Under the pieces are notes generated by a model that did not search any database, was not told the origin of the DNA, and saw only the letters and a program-made list of their open reading frames with translations. A stretch of DNA of 34,362 bases from assembly GCA_026388255.1 (NCBI GenBank), contig JAPLKC010000092.1, positions 1 through 34,362 on the forward strand, written 5' to 3'. The translations under genes and the position numbers were made by a program. This stretch comes from Pseudomonadota bacterium. Lineage in GTDB: Bacteria; Desulfobacterota; Syntrophorhabdia; Syntrophorhabdales; Syntrophorhabdaceae. Of the stretch, positions 1-6,519 are shown piece by piece (positions within the stretch are counted from its first letter, which is position 1; every line of letters starts with the position of its first letter).

Positions 1-157
1 CAGGATTAAGACCGCCTTCGGCTTTACAAAAAATATAAGCCTCGGGCTGAATTATTACAATACCTGGACAGTTCGACCGGTTCCATCAGCCACTAATAGA
101 AATGGTAACGCGTCTACGGAACATTTGGGGCAGGTGGATTTCCTCTTCACGTTCTAA
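1..157 (+). CDS. C-terminal end of a porin-like outer-membrane protein (partial)
   Basis: An open frame enters from the left edge (first full codon at base 2) and stops with TAA at 155-157. It gives 51 residues containing GFTKNISLGLNYYN and ending QVDFLFTF. Alternating polar and hydrophobic residues and a final phenylalanine after a short strand are typical of the last beta-strands of outer-membrane barrels, where the terminal Phe is read by the Bam machinery. It most resembles the putative porin families common in Desulfobacterota and related groups. The 5' part lies outside the window, so the family is not certain. A strong terminator follows 27 bases after the stop. Confidence 0.55.
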   Translation, partial: RIKTAFGFTKNISLGLNYYNTWTVRPVPSATNRNGNASTEHLGQVDFLFTF

Positions 158-183
158 AGGCAATGCTCCGGATATATTCAGTT

Positions 184-217
184 AAAAAAAGGGGGGCATT
201 CACCCCCCCTTTTTTTT
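184..217. terminator. Bidirectional rho-independent terminator
   Basis: A run of seven A and six G (184-196) pairs with six C and seven or more T (204-217) around a 7-base loop. With A-runs on one side and T-runs on the other it can end transcription both of the porin gene arriving on + and of the storage-protein gene arriving on -. Confidence 0.85.
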
Positions 218-270
218 ATTTTATAGCCCTATATTCAATCGAATTAAATCTCCTGCGGAAGCTCTCCAAT

Positions 271-317
271 GAACTACCCCGCAGCAGAGCTTCGAGGAAT
301 CTATTGATTCAAATAAA
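271..317 (+). repeat. Dispersed repeat, copy 1
   Basis: The stretch carries CAGCAGAGCTTCGAGGAATC followed by TATTGATTCAAATAAA. Two related copies occur near 17118 and 17214, about 17 kb away. It lies in the gap between the terminator and the end of the storage-protein gene. It has no coding potential of its own. Confidence 0.6.
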
Positions 318-338
318 CAGGGAGCCAAACATTATATT

Positions 339-1169
339 TTACTCTTTAAAGATAATTGTCCCCACACGTTCCCCGTTCAGGGCTCGTGTTATGTTCCCTT
401 CCTCCAGACCGTTGATGATCTGAAGTTCGGTAAGGACCTCACTGTTCTGGAGAATTTCAAGGCATGGACGTTCAATGATAAGATCTTCCAAATCCTTATC
501 CATCAAGGTCCTTGCGCCAATTTCAGGGATAAATTCAACCTGGGGATTCTTCTTTGGGTCATCCGTGTATAGACCTTTCTCATCTTTAACAAAGATACAT
601 TTACGGGCGCCAATCAGATTTGCCATAAGCAGTGTACCTACATCCGTGCGATGAACAGGGATACGTCCTTTAACCGGAGGCAATGCGAAGTAGTCATAGG
701 GGGGCATACCGTGCATAACCGGAATGCACCCCTGTGCAAAATAATTGGTAAGTTTGACAATCTCATCGTGACCGATTTTTATTCCGCCGTGTTGTGCAAG
801 AAGCATTGAAACAAGCAGCGCGTTTTGTTCGGATATGGAACTTCCGAATTTTGCCAGAATACCCGTCGGCATACCAAGCTCAAGACCAATCGTGTAAATA
901 TGACGACTTCTCGTGCCGCCACCGGTTGTAATGAGCATCTTATGATTCTTGCTGTTCTCAATAATTTCATGAATAATCGCAGGAAGTGCCTTGGCGCCCC
1001 TATCGCAGATAGATTGACCGCCAATCTTGAGGACATTCACATCCGGGAAAAGCCTCGCCTGTGGAGCTATTTCCAATTCCTCAACAAAAGCTTTACCTAC
1101 AAGGCTTTCACCCATGAGCTTACTCTTGATATGCAGACGGCGACCGTCCCGTTCTCTTATAAGGGTCAT
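339..1169 (-). CDS. Molybdenum storage protein-like (UMP-kinase fold) subunit
   Basis: This 276-residue protein belongs to the amino-acid-kinase/UMP-kinase fold and matches the molybdenum storage protein (MoSto) subunits of Azotobacter along its length. Visible shared features are LKIGGQS (residues 47-53), the glycine-rich TTGGGTRSRH (81-90), GSSISEQNA, GMPPYDYF, HRTD and FVKDEKGLYTDDPK, and the ending NGERVGTIIF. MoSto cages use ATP to pack molybdate or tungstate as polyoxometalate clusters. The Azotobacter protein is an alpha3-beta3 hexamer, but only one subunit gene is seen here, so a homomer is possible. The gene follows a 76-residue unknown gene by 60 bases and lies downstream of tungstate transport genes, which supports an oxyanion-storage role. 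It could instead be an unusual kinase relative; residues that bind clusters were not checked. Confidence 0.8.
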   Translation of the reverse strand: MTLIRERDGRRLHIKSKLMGESLVGKAFVEELEIAPQARLFPDVNVLKIGGQSICDRGAKALPAIIHEIIENSKNHKMLITTGGGTRSRHIYTIGLELGMPTGILAKFGSSISEQNALLVSMLLAQHGGIKIGHDEIVKLTNYFAQGCIPVMHGMPPYDYFALPPVKGRIPVHRTDVGTLLMANLIGARKCIFVKDEKGLYTDDPKKNPQVEFIPEIGARTLMDKDLEDLIIERPCLEILQNSEVLTELQIINGLEEGNITRALNGERVGTIIFKE

Positions 1170-1229
1170 ATCAAACCTCTATATTCCAATTTATTTGCTG
1201 CTGCATCCCTTTTGATACTGTATTTATGT

Positions 1230-1460
1230 TCAGGCTTCAACCTCCACTTTATCCGCATCCTCTTTGTACTTTTTGTCTCCATGTGAAAGCAGCACAAGCT
1301 CCGCTCCAACTGACTGAGCAATCTGTTCGAGTTCGCTTCTCCTGAGATGTTTTCCGTAAATTTTCACGTTCACATCTGCTACGGCAACCAGTTTGAATCT
1401 TGGTTGTTTCTTCCCTTCCTCCAACTTTTCTCTTTCTCTGTAAAATATTTTTCCTGCCAT
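1230..1460 (-). CDS. Small conserved-looking protein paired with the MoSto-like gene, function unknown
   Basis: A 76-residue soluble, charged protein beginning MAGKIFYREREKLEEG. The start at 1460 is preferred over an ATG 18 bases upstream because an AGGAGGT ribosome site sits about 8 bases before it. The N-terminal third is rich in Lys, Arg and Glu; the centre (KLVAVADVNVKIYGKHLRRS) alternates like beta-strands, followed by a helix-like ELEQIAQSVGAELVLLS and an acidic-basic tail. There are no cysteines and no membrane segment. It is the first gene of a two-gene unit with its own promoter, followed by the storage protein. I do not recognise the family. A chaperone, loading factor or small regulator of the storage cage is conceivable, but this is inference from context only. 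Confidence 0.7.
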   Translation of the reverse strand: MAGKIFYREREKLEEGKKQPRFKLVAVADVNVKIYGKHLRRSELEQIAQSVGAELVLLSHGDKKYKEDADKVEVEA

Positions 1461-1553
1461 TTGCTCATACCTCCTCATTTTGTTTCTAAAGCTTGTATTT
1501 TCCCTTCACAACATAAGTTCACGGGAAAATCCCGCAATCTTCATTATAAACAA

Positions 1554-1582
1554 AGTATAGCACGCTATCCGTAAACCGTCAA
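1554..1582 (-). promoter_or_regulatory. Sigma70-type promoter for the small gene and MoSto-like gene
   Basis: On the minus strand TTGACG (1577-1582) is followed by 17 bases and TATACT (1554-1559). Transcription would start near 1547, giving a leader of about 87 bases before the small gene. The storage pair can therefore be transcribed separately from the transporter. Confidence 0.7.
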
Positions 1583-1603
1583 TTCAACCTGTGCCTGTAC
1601 CGG

Positions 1604-2713
1604 TTACGCAGTATGCGCTTCTCTTTTTGCTATTACATGTATAGCTGTGGCTTTAAATGATGCCGTTACCTCTTGCCCCTCCTGTAGAGCAAGCCTCCTG
1701 CTTGAATCGTTTGTGACATAGGCTACCAGAGGAAAACCACAATCAAGATGTATCTTTTGGTATGGACCGAGGAGAGTAACCTTTAACACTGTTCCTGAAA
1801 AAATATTCCTTAAACTTGTCGATCCTCGAACAGAATTATGAGAGATAACAACATGCTCCGGCCTTATACAAAGGATCACACGCTCTCCGGCATTCGCATC
1901 GCTAACAGCTTCAATACTGTGTCCTGCAACGGATATCGTAACAATGCCATCCTTTTTTCCGGCAACTGTTCCATCAAGTGTTGTCTCTACCCCTACAAAA
2001 GAAGCAACAAACTCACTGGCCGGATAATTCATGATTTCTGTTGGTGGACCTATCTGGAGTATTTGCCCTTCCCTCATTACCGCAATGCGATGAGAAAGCC
2101 GAAGCGCTTCCATGCGATCATGGGTAACAAATATGGTTGTAACCTTCGATTTTTTTAATACCTGTTCCATATCCTCTACCAGGGACTCCCGTGTGGGTGG
2201 ATCAAGAGCCGAAAAAGGCTCGTCAAGAAGAAGTATTTCCGGGCTTGTAGCAAATGCCCTTGCAAGGCTTGTCCGCTGTGCCTCCCCGCCTGAAAGGGTC
2301 CTGGCAGAACGGTCGCTGAGGTGCTCGATGCCGAAGCGCTGGAGATTTTCCATAACTATTTCTTCAATTTCCGATCCTTTGACGCCCCTGAATTTAAGAC
2401 CGGCTGCAACGTTATTGAAAACGGTTGTATCAAAAAGAAGAGGTTCCTGAAACACCATGGCAAGCTTTCGGCGGTACACGTTCAAAGGATATTCCATGCC
2501 TACCTGTTTGCCTCTGAAATATATTTCACCTTTGAAGGGCTTCAGTAAATAGCACAGGGTTTGAAGAAGGGTGGTTTTTCCTGCACCATTAGGCCCGATG
2601 AGGGATATAACCTCACCATCCTTTACAACAAATGATGGGGTGTCGAGGATAAGTGCATTTCCTCTTTCAACCTTAATATTACGTCCTTCAAGTATGTGTG
2701 TATTTTTATCCAT
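1604..2713 (-). CDS. tupC: Tungstate ABC transporter, ATP-binding protein (TupC-like)
   Basis: A 369-residue ABC ATPase that energises oxyanion import on the cytoplasmic face of the membrane. It has Walker A GPNGAGKTT (40-48), the LSGGE signature (140-144), Walker B LLLDEP (161-166) and a switch histidine in FVTHDRMEAL. After residue about 250 there is an extension with TOBE-like strands (IFSGTVLKVTLLGPYQKIHLDC), as in ModC/WtpC-type ATPases, where this domain binds oxyanion or regulates transport. It is the third transporter component after tupA and tupB, 66 bases from tupB, and that gap is filled by a heptad repeat. ModC of molybdate systems is the main alternative; the TupA neighbour argues for tungstate. 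Confidence 0.88.
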   Translation of the reverse strand: MDKNTHILEGRNIKVERGNALILDTPSFVVKDGEVISLIGPNGAGKTTLLQTLCYLLKPFKGEIYFRGKQVGMEYPLNVYRRKLAMVFQEPLLFDTTVFNNVAAGLKFRGVKGSEIEEIVMENLQRFGIEHLSDRSARTLSGGEAQRTSLARAFATSPEILLLDEPFSALDPPTRESLVEDMEQVLKKSKVTTIFVTHDRMEALRLSHRIAVMREGQILQIGPPTEIMNYPASEFVASFVGVETTLDGTVAGKKDGIVTISVAGHSIEAVSDANAGERVILCIRPEHVVISHNSVRGSTSLRNIFSGTVLKVTLLGPYQKIHLDCGFPLVAYVTNDSSRRLALQEGQEVTASFKATAIHVIAKREAHTA

Positions 2714-2725
2714 GTTAATAGTCTT

Positions 2726-2781
2726 TCAATCCTCAATTCTACATTCTAAATCCTACATCCTACATTCTAAATTCTAAATTC
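2726..2781 (-). repeat. Heptanucleotide tandem repeat, eight units
   Basis: Eight back-to-back 7-base units of the pattern TMMATYC (TCAATCC, TCAATTC, TACATTC, TAAATCC, TACATCC, TACATTC, TAAATTC, TAAATTC on the + strand) fill almost the whole gap between tupB and tupC and touch the tupB stop codon. Changes in copy number would alter gene spacing without altering either protein. Confidence 0.8.
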
Positions 2782-3478
2782 ACCTCGGCCTTTCTCTCTG
2801 CTGAACATACGTTAAAATAATATTTATAAAATACGCCAGGGCAAGCAATATTATACTCAATGCAATAGCTATATCAAAATTCCCCTTACTCGTTTCCATT
2901 ACCGTAGCTGTTGTAAGGACGCGGGTATAACCCTTGATGTTTCCACCAACCATTATCGAAGCGCCGACTTCTGAAATCACGCCGCCGAATCCTGCCATAA
3001 CTGCTGCCAGCAAAGAGAGCTTTGCCTCTTTAATAAGCATCCAGACCATTTGAAGCCTGTTTGCCCCAAGGGCAAGTATCTGAAGCCTCATTTTTTTCGG
3101 AAGCTGTTGCATGGCAGCAACAGTAATGCCCATTACTATCGGGGTAGCAATAACCGACTGTGCAATAATAATCGCCAACGGGGTATAAAGGAGCCCCAGA
3201 AAACCCAGGGGGCCGCTCCTCCACAAAAAAATCGAAACAAAAAGGCCGACCACAACCGGCGGCAGTCCCATCGCAGTATTTATAAGACTCACTACAATTT
3301 TTTTCCCCGGAAATCGTGTAAGAGCAACAACAGTACCAATTGATATGCCGATAAACAGACTGATTATTGTGGCAATGCCGGAGACCTTGAGAGACAGGAA
3401 GGTAATCTCCAGCACTTCACGATCCATGGTAAAGAGCAGTAGAATTGCCTTCTTAATCCCTTCAAAAATCAAGTCCAT
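2780..3478 (-). CDS. tupB: Tungstate ABC transporter, permease (TupB-like)
   Basis: A 232-residue inner-membrane permease. The start at 3478 (MDLIFEGIKK) is chosen because AGAGGTAAAG lies just before it; a longer frame would reach into the upstream terminator hairpin. Five to six hydrophobic segments are visible, including VSGIATIISLFIGISIGTVV, GLPPVVVGLFVSIFLW and ALSIILLALAYFINIILTYV. The cytoplasmic loop LPKKMRLQILALGANRLQ-MVWMLIKEAK carries the EAA-type contact to the ATPase with the conserved ALGA. Length and sequence fit TupB of tungstate importers. It is separated from tupA by a strong terminator hairpin, so it should be expressed less than the binding protein. Confidence 0.88.
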   Translation of the reverse strand: MDLIFEGIKKAILLLFTMDREVLEITFLSLKVSGIATIISLFIGISIGTVVALTRFPGKKIVVSLINTAMGLPPVVVGLFVSIFLWRSGPLGFLGLLYTPLAIIIAQSVIATPIVMGITVAAMQQLPKKMRLQILALGANRLQMVWMLIKEAKLSLLAAVMAGFGGVISEVGASIMVGGNIKGYTRVLTTATVMETSKGNFDIAIALSIILLALAYFINIILTYVQQRERPR

Positions 3479-3493
3479 CTTTACCTCTGTTAC

Positions 3494-3542
3494 AAAAAAA
3501 ACTTGCTTTACCCTGCAGTGGACTGCATGATAAAGCAAGTTT
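3494..3542 (-). terminator. Intercistronic terminator/attenuator between tupA and tupB
   Basis: A 12-base-pair stem (AAACTTGCTTTA with TAAAGCAAGTTT, 3499-3510 and 3531-3542) carries a nested TGCAG/CTGCA pairing, and a run of U follows on the minus-strand transcript. It sits between tupA and tupB. Partial read-through would give high binding-protein and low permease/ATPase levels. Confidence 0.85.
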
Positions 3543-3614
3543 AACTGTAAATCAAATATTATTCTATTGCTTTTTTATCTTATGAGTCCATCCTGAAAGC
3601 ATAGGCCTTTGCGC

Positions 3615-4463
3615 TTACTTCCCCAGATCCTCCACCTTTTTATCGGCATCAGGAAAGAATAATGCTGACCCGAATTTTTCAACGCCAAAGGTTTTTATAA
3701 TGTCCTGCACCTCTTTTGATACCATAAAATCTGCAAACGCCCTGGCGCCGGCAGTATTCACCTTAGGCCATTTTGAGGAATTAACCTCGATTACATGGTA
3801 TATATTGAGCAGGACAGCATCCCCTTCGGCCAGAATGTCAAGAGAAAGTTTTTTCTTTAATGCCAGGTAAGTTCCACGGTCGGCAAGGGTATATGCTGCT
3901 TTTTCTGAAGCAACGTTCAGCGTCTGACCCATACCGAGACCTGTTTGCTGATACCACTTCTCGCCCTCACCCTTAATGCCTGCCGCCTTCCAGATCTCCT
4001 TTTCCTTTGAGTTGGTTCCAGAATTATCGCCCCTTGACATGAAAAGACTTTTTGTGGAAGCTATTTTTTTGAAAACATCTATAGTGGATTTCATGCCTTT
4101 GATCTTTGCAGGGTCTGAAGACGGCCCCACAACAATAAAGTCATTATGCATGACAAGTCGCCTGTTAACTCCATATCCTTCTTTCACAAACTTCTGCTCG
4201 GCAGCAGGAGAATGCACAAGCAGCACATCGGCCTCTCCTTTCTGGCCCATTGCCATAGCCTGGCCTGAACCGACAGCAATAGTCTTCACAAAATAGCCTG
4301 TCTTCTTTTCAAAAACTGGCAAAAGCACATCCAGAAGACCTGAATCCTGCGTACTCGTAGTGGTAGCCATAATGACATTCTTCTCTATTGCCTGAACAGG
4401 TGAAAGACCGGACAATAAAAATACTGCCAATACAACTAAAGATAAACTTACCAACTTTTTCAT
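3615..4463 (-). CDS. tupA: Tungstate ABC transporter, substrate-binding protein (TupA)
   Basis: A 282-residue periplasmic oxyanion-binding protein. It has a signal peptide (MKKLVSLSLVVLAVFLLSGL, cut probably after Ala25) and then the TupA hallmark IMATTTSTQDSGLL (31-44), whose TTTS residues line the tungstate site in known TupA proteins. A second anion-binding loop SRGDNSGT (143-150) with Arg144 is present. A good ribosome site (AAGGAGCAAGAG) precedes the start. It lies 24 bases after a paralogous binding protein gene and ahead of tupB and tupC. TupA proteins prefer tungstate over molybdate, which fits an anaerobe using tungsten enzymes such as formate dehydrogenases; specificity here is inferred from the motif. 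Confidence 0.92.
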   Translation of the reverse strand: MKKLVSLSLVVLAVFLLSGLSPVQAIEKNVIMATTTSTQDSGLLDVLLPVFEKKTGYFVKTIAVGSGQAMAMGQKGEADVLLVHSPAAEQKFVKEGYGVNRRLVMHNDFIVVGPSSDPAKIKGMKSTIDVFKKIASTKSLFMSRGDNSGTNSKEKEIWKAAGIKGEGEKWYQQTGLGMGQTLNVASEKAAYTLADRGTYLALKKKLSLDILAEGDAVLLNIYHVIEVNSSKWPKVNTAGARAFADFMVSKEVQDIIKTFGVEKFGSALFFPDADKKVEDLGK

Positions 4464-4487
4464 AACTCTTGCTCCTTTATAATAATA

Positions 4488-5345
4488 TTATTTTTTTAAC
4501 CCTTGAGCATCCTTCCATTCCTTTGAATTCGGGAAGAAAAGCGGGCTGCCGTATTTATCTTTACCGAAGTCCCTGATAATAGCCTGACCTTTGTCCGTCG
4601 CTGTGAGCCATTGGACAAAAATTGCTACATCCTTATCGTTTACATTAGGAAATTTCTTCGGATTTACAGGGATCAGAGAGATGTAATTTAAAAGGACTTC
4701 ATCACCTTCCACGAGCACAACAAGCTTGATTGTGTCCTTAATCGAAAGAAATGTTGCCCTGTCGATGACCGTATATGCGCTCTTCTGGTCTGTATAACGA
4801 AGTGTGGGCACGTTCCCCTCTGCGCCTTTTTCATAAACAATATACCATGCGCCCGCAGGCTTTATGCCTGCCTTCTCCCATAATGCCATCTCCGCTATAT
4901 ACGTTCCCGATTTATCTCCCCTGGTAATAAATGCTGCGCCTTTTGCAGAAACCTGCTTCAGGGCTTCCGTAGCCTGCTTCATTCCCCTGATGCCGGCAGG
5001 GTCGTCCTTGGGGCCTACAATAACAAAATCGTTATACATGAGGTCTATCCTCTGGGTTCCAAATCCCTCCTGTATAAATTTCTCTTCAAGAGACCTGGCA
5101 TGAACCATTACCAGGTCAATATTACCCTTACGTGCCATGTCCAGAGCTGCACCTGTGCCTGCTCCAACGTGGCGTACCCTTATATCTTTCTCTTTTTCAA
5201 ACTGATCTTCCAGAATACCGACAATACCTGAATCAATAGGGCCTATAGTGCTTGACAAAAGGATAAATTTACTGCCTTCGGCCCTGCTTAAGTTCGAAAT
5301 AAACAACAAGCTGAAAAACAAAATTGTATAAAACCAACGATTCAT
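4488..5345 (-). CDS. Second, divergent TupA-like periplasmic binding protein
   Basis: A 285-residue paralogue of the next gene. It has a signal peptide (MNRWFYTILFFSLLFISNLS, cut near RAEG) and shares YNDFVIVGPKDDPAGIRGMK, ITRGDKSGT (140-148, Arg142) and GDEVLLNY with TupA. The ligand motif differs: where TupA has TTTSTQDSG this protein has SSTIGPIDSG (31-40). It is the first gene of the cluster, preceded by a strong GAGGAGG ribosome site, and faces the regulator across a 231-base divergent region. It may bind a different oxyanion, bind tungstate with different affinity, or be a surface sensor. It shares the single permease and ATPase with TupA. Confidence 0.85.
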   Translation of the reverse strand: MNRWFYTILFFSLLFISNLSRAEGSKFILLSSTIGPIDSGIVGILEDQFEKEKDIRVRHVGAGTGAALDMARKGNIDLVMVHARSLEEKFIQEGFGTQRIDLMYNDFVIVGPKDDPAGIRGMKQATEALKQVSAKGAAFITRGDKSGTYIAEMALWEKAGIKPAGAWYIVYEKGAEGNVPTLRYTDQKSAYTVIDRATFLSIKDTIKLVVLVEGDEVLLNYISLIPVNPKKFPNVNDKDVAIFVQWLTATDKGQAIIRDFGKDKYGSPLFFPNSKEWKDAQGLKK

Positions 5346-5415
5346 AGTTTATCCTCCTCGGGCAAGCTTAAAATATGAATTCAATTAATAAGAATAATGA
5401 ATTTATCTGCATTAA

Positions 5416-5438
5416 TCAAGACAATGATGTAATCTTGA
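5416..5438. promoter_or_regulatory. Inverted repeat, candidate operator
   Basis: TCAAGA and TCTTGA form exact arms separated by 11 bases, between the tup genes and the divergent regulator. The layout fits a dimeric regulator site. The assignment to the neighbouring regulator is inference. Confidence 0.35.
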
Positions 5439-5541
5439 CACCAATTATTACTATCAATTACCATATATAACAATTATACCATACACTTACCAATCTGAAC
5501 TTAGCCGACATAATATTAATGTCAACACAGGTATTTTAAAT

Positions 5542-5570
5542 TTGATAATATCCTTTCTTTCAGTTATAAT
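5542..5570 (+). promoter_or_regulatory. Promoter of the HTH/binding-protein regulator
   Basis: TTGATA (5542-5547), 17 bases, TATAAT (5565-5570). The start codon begins 7 bases after the -10 box, where transcription should begin, and no ribosome site is present. This predicts a leaderless message. Confidence 0.75.
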
Positions 5571-5576
5571 GCATAT

Positions 5577-6449
5577 ATGGAGATCATATCCGCCAGAGAC
5601 CTGTCAAAATATTTAAAAATAAACGAGAAAAAAATTTATAAGCTTGTCCAGGAATCAAAGCTGCCCCACATTAAAATTGGCGGCAAAATAGCATTCACCA
5701 AAGAGATGATTGACAAATGGATATTGGAGAGCGCTGCAAGGGAAGAAAATATCTTTATAGCAGGTAGTGATGATATCCTCCTCCGGAGGATTATTGACGT
5801 ATATAACAGCAAAAACCATTCCACAATCTACTATGCACCTGTCGGGAGCATAAATGGACTGAAAGTATTAAAAAAGGGCGCTGCCACCATGTCCTGCGTC
5901 CATATTCTGGATATAGAAAAAAAGGAATACAATACTTCATATATAGACAGATACCTTTCCGGGGACGACTATACGGTAATCCAAATGTTCTTCAGGGAAC
6001 AGGGTCTTTATCTCCAGAAAAATAATCCGAAGGGGATAAGCTCCATCGAAGACATCGCCGCCAAAGGGGCGGCATTCGTAAATAGAAACCAGGGCTCCGG
6101 AACAAGGCTGCTTTTCGACTTTTTGCTCCGTGAAAAGAAGATTGACCCTTCAGATATCAAGGGTTACGACAACGAAGTAGAGTCGCACCTGCAGGCAGGT
6201 TTGAATGTTATAAAGGGTAATTCAGACGTTTCTTTCGGTGTTATACATTTAGCGCATATGCTCGGTTTGAATTTTATACCACTTTTCAAGGAAAGGTTTG
6301 ATATGGTTATACCGAAAGAACACTTTCATAGCGCCTATGTGAAGAGCTTTCTTGCGTTCTTTGAACAACCTGTCCTGTTAACCCATATAAAAGATTTTAC
6401 CGGCTATGACGCATCCAGAATGGGCAGCATACTCCATCCCAATGTATGA
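5577..6449 (+). CDS. One-component regulator: excisionase/MerR-type HTH fused to a periplasmic-binding-protein-like domain
   Basis: A 290-residue cytoplasmic protein without signal peptide. Residues 1-50 (ISARDLSKYLKINEKKIYKL... KIGGKIAFTKEMIDKWI) form an HTH_17-type DNA-binding domain. Residues about 55-290 match the PBP-like ligand-sensing domain (PF12727 type) found in regulators of molybdate/tungstate genes, including FVNRNQGSGTRLLFDFLL, which parallels the RGDxSGT anion loop of TupA. It is transcribed away from the tup genes, so oxyanion-responsive control of both units is the simplest model. It is not ModE or the Desulfovibrio TunR type, because no TOBE domain is visible. The ligand is inferred from context. 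Confidence 0.82.
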   Translation: MEIISARDLSKYLKINEKKIYKLVQESKLPHIKIGGKIAFTKEMIDKWILESAAREENIFIAGSDDILLRRIIDVYNSKNHSTIYYAPVGSINGLKVLKKGAATMSCVHILDIEKKEYNTSYIDRYLSGDDYTVIQMFFREQGLYLQKNNPKGISSIEDIAAKGAAFVNRNQGSGTRLLFDFLLREKKIDPSDIKGYDNEVESHLQAGLNVIKGNSDVSFGVIHLAHMLGLNFIPLFKERFDMVIPKEHFHSAYVKSFLAFFEQPVLLTHIKDFTGYDASRMGSILHPNV

Positions 6450-6519
6450 AGAAATAAAGCAAAAACTCAACGACCTCTTCACTGCAAAACTTATCGGCAT
6501 GGATGACAAATATTTGTGA
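6442..6519 (+). CDS. Micro-ORF (25 codons) coupled to regulator and prmA
   Basis: The frame reads MYEEIKQKLNDLFTAKLIGM and then DDKYL. Its ATG overlaps the end of the regulator gene by 8 bases, and its TGA overlaps the GTG start of prmA in a GTGA overlap. prmA has no ribosome site of its own, so translation of this short frame may deliver ribosomes to prmA. The peptide vaguely resembles the beginning of BolA-like proteins (IKQKL..LF), but is too short to assign. It may be a real leader peptide, a decayed gene, or chance. Confidence 0.4.
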   Translation: MYEEIKQKLNDLFTAKLIGMDDKYL

